From Ardenticatenales bacterium (GTDB lineage: Bacteria; Chloroflexota; Anaerolineae; Promineifilales; Promineifilaceae), in assembly GCA_020634575.1 (NCBI GenBank), contig JACKBM010000061.1, positions 1 through 39,184 on the forward strand: a stretch of DNA of 39,184 nt, read 5' to 3'. The translations under genes were made by a program, and so were the position numbers. Shown piece by piece: positions 25,198-31,755 of this stretch (the stretch's first letter is position 1; each line of letters begins with the position of its first letter). The notes under the pieces were generated by a model. The model ran no database searches. It was not told where the DNA came from and worked only from the letters and a program-made list of their open reading frames with translations.

Positions 25198-25260
25198 AAA
25201 TGGGCCAGGCCAGAAGCGAGTAAATGAGGTAGATATGAGAGCACCCCCAGCGCCGCACGC

Positions 25261-25321
25261 AGACATCGGGTGCCTGCGCAAGGTATTCATGATAAACAAC
25301 GTTCGCAGGCACCCGATGTCT
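25261..25321. repeat. 18-bp perfect inverted repeat with 25-nt loop
   Basis: AGACATCGGGTGCCTGCG (25261-25278) and its exact complement (25304-25321) flank a 25-nt AT-richer loop. Weaker pairing between TGAGAGC (about 25235) and GCCTCTCA (about 25327) suggests a longer stem. There is no T-tract, so a terminator is unlikely. It sits just upstream of the rightward promoter. Confidence 0.9.
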
Positions 25322-25340
25322 CCGAAGCCTCTCACCCCGG

Positions 25341-25369
25341 TTGAAATCTGCCATCCTTTCCCCTATACT
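25341..25369 (+). promoter_or_regulatory. Sigma-70-type promoter for the SCP2 gene
   Basis: TTGAAA (25341-25346), a 17-bp spacer, and TATACT (25364-25369). The predicted start is at about 25376, which leaves a leader of about 138 nt before the ATG at 25514. Confidence 0.6.
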
Positions 25370-25513
25370 ATTCTCGTTGCGCCATGACGCAGCATGTCAT
25401 CATAATTCGTTTCCACGTCTTAACGCCCCATTTAAACGATCTGGCTGGCATTTAGATACTGGCCAGTCCTGACCTTTTTCCAGGTCTGGTGGCGGAATCA
25501 AATAGGAGAATCA

Positions 25514-25831
25514 ATGCCTACAGTTAGCGAAATTTTCGGCGCCATGTCCAGTCAGCTTGAAAGCCAGGATCTGGCCGGCATGGAAGCAACCATTCAATTT
25601 GAGCTGTCCGGTGATAATGGCGGTAACTGGTACGCGGCCATCAATGGCGGCAAAGCCAATGTTCAAAAAGGCAAGGCCGAAGCCCCCACCGCCACGGTCA
25701 AAATGGATGGCGATGATTTTGTGGCCATGACCTCCGGCAAACTCAATGCCGTCAATGCCTTCATGATGGGCAAAATTAAGGTCGAGGGGGATCTCAATAC
25801 GGTGATGAAGTTCCAGTCCATGATGGGCTAG
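25514..25831 (+). CDS. SCP2 sterol-binding domain protein (second copy)
   Basis: A 105-residue single SCP2 domain: IQFELSGDNGGNWYAAINGGKANVQKG, PTATVKMDGDDFVAMTSGKLNAVNAFMMGKIKVEGDL, and a Met-rich end (MKFQSMMG). This is the classic minimal bacterial SCP2 form, which binds acyl chains or other hydrophobic ligands. An AGGAG six bases or so before the ATG, its own promoter and a strong terminator show a monocistronic, probably well-expressed gene. It is shorter than, and only distantly related to, the SCP2 gene at 13772. Confidence 0.93.
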   Translation: MPTVSEIFGAMSSQLESQDLAGMEATIQFELSGDNGGNWYAAINGGKANVQKGKAEAPTATVKMDGDDFVAMTSGKLNAVNAFMMGKIKVEGDLNTVMKFQSMMG

Positions 25832-25863
25832 CGCCTTCACAGCCGCTAAACAAGCAACAAGGG

Positions 25864-25894
25864 ACGGGGGCCATCACAGGCCCCCGTTTTTTTT
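25864..25894 (+). terminator. Intrinsic terminator after the SCP2 gene
   Basis: ACGGGGGCC (25864-25872), loop ATCACA, GGCCCCCGT (25879-25887), then eight T (25887-25894). It is the best terminator in the window and lies between convergent genes. Confidence 0.95.
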
Positions 25895-25896
25895 CA

Positions 25897-27882
25897 CTAC
25901 TGTGGCGCAGTCGCCAGTTCTACATACTCCCGTTTCTCAGCCAGCGTCGGTGACACACCCAGCCGTTCCAGCAGCTCGGCCACCATCTCTGACTTGCGGA
26001 TGGCGTCGGTCCGCGACCAGGTTCGAGCTTTGACCTCCAGGAAATAGCCGGGCAACGCCGGCTCCAGCACCCGGTCCAGGTTCAAAGCAAATTCCGTATC
26101 CTCAAACAGGATGCGCCAGCGCCGCCGCTCTTTCTGCACCACCGTCTCCGTCGCCGGGTCAAAATATTCTCGATAAAACCGCAACGAGTTGGTCGCTGAC
26201 GCCAGGAAGCGGGAGCGGGATAACATCACCGCATTAGCCAACTCATCACGATCAGTCTCGCCAATCAACGTCAGGCGGGTGCGTGAACCCGTCAGCTCCC
26301 CTTTGGCATTGGCCATCGTGTCCTCGCGGAAACGGAGCCGTGCCGCGTCAGGATCATGCCCGTCAAAATGCAGGTAATGGTCATACTGCTTGTAATGGGT
26401 CTGCTTGATGACCTCCCATTGCTCATTTTCCAGCGCTTCCAGAATTGCTTTGTCGTCTGCCAACGGCACCTTGATCTGGATTTCGTAGCTCTCCATCCGC
26501 TGCACGCCCGCCAGCATAACCAGCTTCTGATACGGGCTTGACTCCCGTTCCTGCACAAAGGCATCGATCCGGGCGGCAACTTCCGCCGCCGCCGCCAGCG
26601 CGCGAGGCTCGTCCAGTGTCAACAGCTGCCTATCCTGCATCAGCCAGCTGCCATTGCACATAACATGCGCCACGTCCGTGCTTTTTGAAGCATAAATAAG
26701 TCTGGAGTAAACTGCATCCGGATTGCTGTGGAACTGGGGCCAGTTGTGCACCCCATTCATCTCCACCACAATCAGGTCGGCCCGCTTGCCCGCTTCCAGG
26801 CTGCCGGTCAGATGGCCTAAATGGACGGCCCGCGCCCCGCTGATCGTCGCCAATTCCAGCGCCTGCCGGGCCGGCACCACCGTCGGGTCGTTGCTGACTG
26901 CTTTGGACATCACCGCCGCCAGCCGCATCTCCTCAAACATGTCCAGGTCATTGTTACTGGCCGGACCGTCCGTGCCCACACCGACGTTCAGCCCCACGTC
27001 CAGCATATTGCCCAGCTGAGCAAAACCAGACGCCAGCTTAAGATTGCTTGTCGGACAATGAGCAATGCCCGCCCCCGCCTTACGCAGCCGCTTCATCTCG
27101 CCCTGGTCGATGTGGACACAGTGGGCGCAAAGGAGACGCGTCTCCAGCAGGCCGTGTTTGTCGATCCAGGGCACTACCGGCATTCCATTCTCGCTGCGAC
27201 AGTTGCTGACCTCGAAAGCGGTTTCGCTGACATGGGTGTGGAGGGGCACATCAAAGGCGCGGGCGAGGTCAGCGCAGGCTCGCAGCAGTTCAGGCGTGGC
27301 TGTATACCAGGCATGCGGCGCTACAGCCGGCTGGATGAGCTCATGCCCCTGCCATTTCTCGATGAAGCGACGGCAGTAGGTCAGGCCATCCTCGTAGTTT
27401 TCGCTATCCGGGGTGGGAAAGACGAGCAGGCTCTGGCCGAGCAACGCCCGCATACCCGCCGCCGCCGTCGCCTCGGCGATGTCGGACTCATAATAGTACA
27501 TATCAGCAAAGGTGGTGACGCCGGAACGAATCATCTCGGCGCAGGCGATTTCTGTCCCCAGCTTCACAAATTCCGGGTTGACGAACTCGCGCTCCAGCGG
27601 CATGAGATAACCCAGCCAGACATCCAGGCGCAGGTCGTCATTCAGACCGCGAAATAATGTCATGGGTACGTGGGTATGGGCATTGACCAGACCTGGCATG
27701 ATGACCTTATTCGGGTAATCATGCCGCTCAGCCGCTTCATACTCAGTTGTTATCTGCTCTGCGGGGCCAACGGCGATGATGCTGTTACCGGTGATGGCCA
27801 CGGCACCGGCCGGATACAAAGCAAACCCCTCATCCATCGTAACGACAAACCCGGTCAAAATGATGTCGACTGATTTTGGCAT
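25897..27882 (-). CDS. 5'-methylthioadenosine/S-adenosylhomocysteine deaminase-type amidohydrolase fused to a CYTH-like domain
   Basis: A 661-residue two-domain protein. Residues 1-450 are an amidohydrolase of the MtaD/SAH-deaminase/TrzN-AtzA group: metal-binding HTH at 69-71 (PGLVNAHTHVPM), a FRGLNDDLRLDVWL loop, HTHVSET, CAHCVHI, and GTDGPASNNDLDMFEEMR with the metal Asp. The urease-like beta-sandwich closes with ISGARAVHLGHLTGSLEAGKRADLIVVEM. Residues 463-661 form a CYTH (triphosphate-tunnel) type domain: YEIQIKVP (ExExK motif with Gln for the second Glu), ARLRFRED, a SRTRLTLIGETDR strand, KERRRWRILFEDTEFALNLDRV and LPGYFLEVKAR. The join is in one clean frame with no sign of error. The deaminase would convert MTA or SAH to inosyl derivatives. 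The CYTH half may bind or cleave a triphosphate or polyphosphate substrate. Confidence 0.88.
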   Translation of the reverse strand: MPKSVDIILTGFVVTMDEGFALYPAGAVAITGNSIIAVGPAEQITTEYEAAERHDYPNKVIMPGLVNAHTHVPMTLFRGLNDDLRLDVWLGYLMPLEREFVNPEFVKLGTEIACAEMIRSGVTTFADMYYYESDIAEATAAAGMRALLGQSLLVFPTPDSENYEDGLTYCRRFIEKWQGHELIQPAVAPHAWYTATPELLRACADLARAFDVPLHTHVSETAFEVSNCRSENGMPVVPWIDKHGLLETRLLCAHCVHIDQGEMKRLRKAGAGIAHCPTSNLKLASGFAQLGNMLDVGLNVGVGTDGPASNNDLDMFEEMRLAAVMSKAVSNDPTVVPARQALELATISGARAVHLGHLTGSLEAGKRADLIVVEMNGVHNWPQFHSNPDAVYSRLIYASKSTDVAHVMCNGSWLMQDRQLLTLDEPRALAAAAEVAARIDAFVQERESSPYQKLVMLAGVQRMESYEIQIKVPLADDKAILEALENEQWEVIKQTHYKQYDHYLHFDGHDPDAARLRFREDTMANAKGELTGSRTRLTLIGETDRDELANAVMLSRSRFLASATNSLRFYREYFDPATETVVQKERRRWRILFEDTEFALNLDRVLEPALPGYFLEVKARTWSRTDAIRKSEMVAELLERLGVSPTLAEKREYVELATAPQ

Positions 27883-27906
27883 GATCTATCTCCCTGAATA
27901 ACAAAA

Positions 27907-27935
27907 CAGGACGAAACAAAAGCTGCTTCGTCCTG
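27907..27935 (-). terminator. Probable terminator between the GT2 and amidohydrolase genes
   Basis: A 9-bp stem (CAGGACGAA / TTCGTCCTG) with an 11-nt loop. On the minus strand it is followed by TTTTGTTATT, and on the plus strand by CACTTTTTAAAA. It lies between two leftward genes, so it most likely ends the GT2 transcript. Confidence 0.65.
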
Positions 27936-27964
27936 CACTTTTTAAAACCGTGGGCCGGCGCTGT

Positions 27965-28927
27965 TTACCGGCCGGTCCCCCGCTGGCGCCAACGCCACCA
28001 GAGCCCCACCGGATATCCCAGCATCTTGGCCACATCCCCAACCAACCGCACAATTGGGATGAGTCCCAAAGCGCGGACCCGGCTGGCCGGACTCCAGCCC
28101 GCCGTCAGCGGCCACAACCGCTCGGCCGGCCGCTGGCAATAGGCGCCGACCCCCGCAAACAGCAACAGGTAGCCCAGCCACTTTCCCCGCCAGATCAAGC
28201 GCAGAATAAGCGGCAAGCCCACCAGGTAAGTGCCGTAGCGAATCAGATGGCGACGCGTAAACAGATGGGCCTTCCCATCGCCCCGCGCGTACCGATAATA
28301 TTGGCGAAAAAAGGATCGCAGCGAACCGCGGGGCCGGAAATAAGCCACAGCCCGCGGCACAAAGGGAAAAGGACCGTAACGCTCGCGCAGATCCAGGTCA
28401 AAAATCAGATCTTCGCAATAATCCAGCCACTCCGGGTAGCCGGCCACTTCTTCCCAGGCACTCTTCAGAAACGCAACCGAACGGCTCGAAGGCAGGAATG
28501 TCTGCGGATCCACATCCTGCCGGGCGGGCAACACCGTCGCCCCCAGCACCACTTCAAAATCGGTGTAGGGATCGGTCTCAAACCAGCCGCTGACCACGGG
28601 CGCCCGTCCCTCGCGGATGGGCGCCGTAATCGCTTCCAGCCACTCCCGGCCCAGCATTACACCAGCATCCGTCGCCGCGATGATCGGCCCCGCCGCGGCA
28701 AAGATCGCCCGGTTGCGCCCCTGGCTGATATTCGCGCCGGGCGCTTCGATGACCTTCAGCGGCAGCCACTCCGCATACTCCGCCAGAATCTGGCGCGTGT
28801 CATCCGTAGAGCCGCCGTCACAAATCACGACCTCATCCGGTAGACGGGTCTGATCCAGCAGCGATTCCAGCATGGGCCGGACGGATTCACCTTCGTTGAG
28901 TACGGTGGCGATGACGGATACGTTCAT
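27965..28927 (-). CDS. Family 2 glycosyltransferase
   Basis: A 320-residue GT-A-fold enzyme. The start MNVSVIATVLNEGESV, the CDGGSTDDT motif (about 36-44), ANISQGRNRAI and the ATDAGV (the DXD equivalent, about 84-89) are standard for GT2. A membrane-associated C-terminal region (about 225-310) has YYRYARGDGKAHLFTRRHLIRYG and one or two hydrophobic helices. It resembles inner-membrane GT2 enzymes that build surface glycans using nucleotide sugars. Acceptor and donor are unknown. It is transcribed away from the following GT2/phosphatase/PMT block, across a 130-bp gap with no clear promoter. Confidence 0.9.
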   Translation of the reverse strand: MNVSVIATVLNEGESVRPMLESLLDQTRLPDEVVICDGGSTDDTRQILAEYAEWLPLKVIEAPGANISQGRNRAIFAAAGPIIAATDAGVMLGREWLEAITAPIREGRAPVVSGWFETDPYTDFEVVLGATVLPARQDVDPQTFLPSSRSVAFLKSAWEEVAGYPEWLDYCEDLIFDLDLRERYGPFPFVPRAVAYFRPRGSLRSFFRQYYRYARGDGKAHLFTRRHLIRYGTYLVGLPLILRLIWRGKWLGYLLLFAGVGAYCQRPAERLWPLTAGWSPASRVRALGLIPIVRLVGDVAKMLGYPVGLWWRWRQRGTGR

Positions 28928-29057
28928 ATAAGTCTAGAGTGAGAGCCAGTCCAAACGCTCCCGCTAACGGTATTGTACAACGTCCGTCGAATCGTGCATT
29001 ATCCGCTGCCGCGAGTACAATAAAGATTTTTAAGATTAAATTGTATCGTCACAGCCG

Positions 29058-30119
29058 ATGAGCTTGAGTATTTCTGGCCTGAATAGCGCCATCCAACCAG
29101 CCATGAATGAGGCAGACACCCTGGCCGAAAAGGATCTTTCCCTCGTTATCCCGATGTATAACGAGGTAGAGAATCTGCGCCTGCTGGTTGAGGAGATTAC
29201 GGTCGCCCTGGCGCCTCTCGACCTGGATTATGAGATCCTGTTCGTCGATGATGGCAGTGACGATGGCAGTTTTGACCTGCTCGAGGAATTACATGAGGCT
29301 GACCCGCGCGTCTGCGTCATCAGCTTTCGGCGCAACTTTGGCCAGACGGCCGGCTTTGCCGCCGGTTTCGCCGCGGCCCGCGGGGCAGTTGTCATCACCA
29401 TGGATGCTGACCGGCAGAATGATCCGGCCGATATCCCGGCCCTCCTGAACAAGCTCGCCGAAGGGCATGATGTGGTCAACGGCTGGCGTCATAACCGTCA
29501 GGACAACTTCGTCCTGCGCAAGCTGCCCTCCATGATCGCCAATCAGCTCATCGCCCAGACGTCCGGCGTCAAACTGCACGACCGTGGCTGTTCCATGCGC
29601 GCCATGCGCCTGGAAGTCGCCCAATCGCTCAACCTTTATGGGGAGATGCACCGCTTTATCCCCGAACTGATCCATTCGGCCGGCTTCAGCATGACCGAAG
29701 TGCCCGTGAACCATCGCGCCCGCGTCGCCGGCACCTCCAAATATGGGCTCTCGCGCACCTTTCGCGTCCTGCTGGACCTGGCCACCGTGACATTTCTGCA
29801 CCGCTACGGCAGCCGGCCGATGCACCTCTTTGGCGGCGTTGGCTTCGGGGCCGGGGCGTTGGGAACATTGTTCTGCCTCTACCTGGCCGGCTCCAAGCTC
29901 TGGTCACTGATCACAGGCGGTCTGGACGCCTTCCGCGCCAACCGTATTGGCGAACGTCCGCTGCTCCTGCTCGGCGTGTTGCTCATCATCCTCAGCGTCC
30001 AATTCCTGATCATGGGGCTGCTGGCTGAGTTAATGGTCCGTACCTATTATGAGAGCCAGGGGAAAGCCGCCTACCATATTCGCACAATCCTGCGGCCGGA
30101 CAGTCAGGTAAACTCATGA
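29058..30119 (+). CDS. Polyprenyl-phosphate glycosyltransferase (GT2, dolichyl-phosphate-mannose synthase / ArnC-like)
   Basis: A 353-residue enzyme. The GT2 domain has LSLVIPMYNEVENL (about 27-40), ILFVDDGSDDG (about 60-70), FRRNFGQTAGFAAGF and the catalytic MDADRQNDP (Asp116/Asp118). VAGTSKYGLSRTFRVLLDL is the typical exit motif before two C-terminal transmembrane helices (about 245-275 and 300-330). These enzymes transfer a sugar from NDP-sugar to undecaprenyl phosphate for use by ArnT/PMT-like transferases such as the one at 31756. The start at 29058 (ATG) or 29103 (ATG) cannot be settled, as neither has a good ribosome-binding site. The stop overlaps the next start (ATGA). Confidence 0.92.
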   Translation: MSLSISGLNSAIQPAMNEADTLAEKDLSLVIPMYNEVENLRLLVEEITVALAPLDLDYEILFVDDGSDDGSFDLLEELHEADPRVCVISFRRNFGQTAGFAAGFAAARGAVVITMDADRQNDPADIPALLNKLAEGHDVVNGWRHNRQDNFVLRKLPSMIANQLIAQTSGVKLHDRGCSMRAMRLEVAQSLNLYGEMHRFIPELIHSAGFSMTEVPVNHRARVAGTSKYGLSRTFRVLLDLATVTFLHRYGSRPMHLFGGVGFGAGALGTLFCLYLAGSKLWSLITGGLDAFRANRIGERPLLLLGVLLIILSVQFLIMGLLAELMVRTYYESQGKAAYHIRTILRPDSQVNS

Positions 30120-31729
30120 AAGCATTTATCATCGGCATCGATGGTGCCACCTTCAATTTAATCAAGCCGTGGGCCAAAGCAGGCCACCTGCCCAACCTGG
30201 CCCGTCTGATGGCGGGCGGCGCGCACGGCAATCTGATGTCCACCCTGCCGCCAGTCACCAGCCCGGCCTGGCCCACCTTCATGACCGGCTGCAACCCGGG
30301 CAAACATGGCGTCTTTGATTTCATCCAGCCCTCCGGCGCTGATTTCAGCCTGGTTAATGCCACCAAAATTAAACAGCCGACCATCTGGCAGCGCCTTTCC
30401 CAGGCCGGTTATCGGGTCGGCGTGCTCAATGTGCCGGTCACCTATCCACCGCAGCCGCTGAATGGCTTCATGGTCAGCGGCATCCTCAGCCCCAAAGGGG
30501 TGGATATCTCTTATCCGGCCGATCTCATCAGCCGCTACAAAGACAAACTCGGCGATTATCGCGTCGCCCCCAACATCCAATACAAGCAGGGTAACGAGGC
30601 GGCCTACATCGAGGACATCTACGGCCTCATCCGCGCCCAGGGAGATTGGGCCCTGACGCTGATGCGCGAGGAACAATGGGATGTCCTGATGGTCCATTTC
30701 ATCGCCCTGGACATCATGATGCACGCGCTCTGGCGCTTCATGGACCGGGGGCATCGCCGCTTCGAAGAATCCCCCTTTGAACATGCCATCCGCGATGGCT
30801 ACAAGCTGGTTGACAATTACGTCGGCCGGATGTTGGGCCAGGCGCCCCAGGACACCACCGTCTTTGTCATGTCGGATCATGGCTTTGGGCCGCTGAATAA
30901 CATCGTTAACCTGAACAACTACCTGATGGAAAAGGGGATCATGAAGTTGCAGCAGGCGCCCTGGACCCAGCTTAAGGCGTGGGCCTGGAAACGAGGGCTG
31001 ACACCGGCCGGTGTCTACCGCATGATCGAAACCATCGGCCTGCAAAACCTGGCCACCCGCGTCTCCAAAAACGCCCGCAACAAAGTCGTCGGCAAATTCC
31101 TCAGCTTTGACAGCATCGACTGGTCCCAGACCACCGCCTACAGCATGGGCCATGTCGGCCAGATCTACCTGAACGTCAAGGATCGCGAACCCCACGGCAT
31201 TGTCACCGAAGACAACTACTATCAGAAGCGGGCGGAAGTCATTGAGGCGCTGGAGGCGCTGCGCGATAGCCAGGGCCGGCCCATCGTCTCCAAAATTATC
31301 GTCCGCGAAGAGACCTACCACGGCCCCTACACCGAAAAAGGGCCGGACATCCACCTCGTCCTGGACGACTATAACATGATCGCCTTCCCGCTGTTTGCCA
31401 CCAACGGCCAGGTCATCACCAACCAGATCCGCGGCGATTCCGGCTGCCACCGCAGCGAGGGCATCTGCATCATCAACGGCCCCACCATCAAACCAGGCCA
31501 GAGTCTGCAAGACGCCAACATCCTCGACCTGGCGCCCACCATCATGCATGTTCTGGGCGAAGGGGTGCCGCGCATCATGGATGGCCGGGTGCTCAGTGAA
31601 ATCTTCACCAATCCGCCAGAAATCACCTATGTGGATGAGGCCGCTGATGGGGCCGACGCCTCCCAGGCGCTGAGCGACGAAGAGGCCCAGCAAGTCGAAG
31701 AGCGGCTGCGCAGCCTCGGTTACCTCTAG
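30116..31729 (+). CDS. Alkaline phosphatase superfamily protein (type I phosphodiesterase/nucleotide pyrophosphatase-like)
   Basis: A 537-residue metallo-hydrolase. The first metal Asp9 is in FIIGIDGATF, the nucleophile is probably Thr48 in LPPVTSPAWPTFMTGCNPGKHGVFDF, and VMSDHGFGPLNN carries the Asp-His pair; MVHFIALDIMMHALW carries a further metal Asp. The form is close to the AP-superfamily enzymes found in glycolipid and capsule clusters of many phyla. The last ~35 residues are an acidic Ala/Glu-rich tail. There is no signal peptide, suggesting a cytoplasmic enzyme. It may hydrolyse a nucleotide-sugar or phosphodiester intermediate of the neighbouring glycosylation pathway; the substrate is not determined. 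The ATG overlaps the stop of the GT2 gene by four bases. Confidence 0.92.
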   Translation: MKAFIIGIDGATFNLIKPWAKAGHLPNLARLMAGGAHGNLMSTLPPVTSPAWPTFMTGCNPGKHGVFDFIQPSGADFSLVNATKIKQPTIWQRLSQAGYRVGVLNVPVTYPPQPLNGFMVSGILSPKGVDISYPADLISRYKDKLGDYRVAPNIQYKQGNEAAYIEDIYGLIRAQGDWALTLMREEQWDVLMVHFIALDIMMHALWRFMDRGHRRFEESPFEHAIRDGYKLVDNYVGRMLGQAPQDTTVFVMSDHGFGPLNNIVNLNNYLMEKGIMKLQQAPWTQLKAWAWKRGLTPAGVYRMIETIGLQNLATRVSKNARNKVVGKFLSFDSIDWSQTTAYSMGHVGQIYLNVKDREPHGIVTEDNYYQKRAEVIEALEALRDSQGRPIVSKIIVREETYHGPYTEKGPDIHLVLDDYNMIAFPLFATNGQVITNQIRGDSGCHRSEGICIINGPTIKPGQSLQDANILDLAPTIMHVLGEGVPRIMDGRVLSEIFTNPPEITYVDEAADGADASQALSDEEAQQVEERLRSLGYL

Positions 31730-31755
31730 CCCGGACGCTCCGGCGCCCAGTCGGC

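Larger units (their letters stand above)
25069..25513. other. 445-bp divergent intergenic region
   Basis: No gene is seen. From left to right it holds: a GGCGGCAA A TTGCCGCC dyad (25118-25134) in the leader of the 1044-residue protein gene; a leftward promoter candidate (25170-25197); an 18-bp perfect inverted repeat (25261-25321); a strong rightward promoter (25341-25369); and a ~138-nt leader of the SCP2 gene containing small hairpins (ACTGGCCAGT; GACCT TTTTCC AGGTC). Confidence 0.7.

Noticed and set aside
27967..27976. ACCGGCCGGT as a local operator
   Set aside because: The same decamer occurs 23 times inside coding sequences across the window, so any single copy is not evidence for a local binding site.
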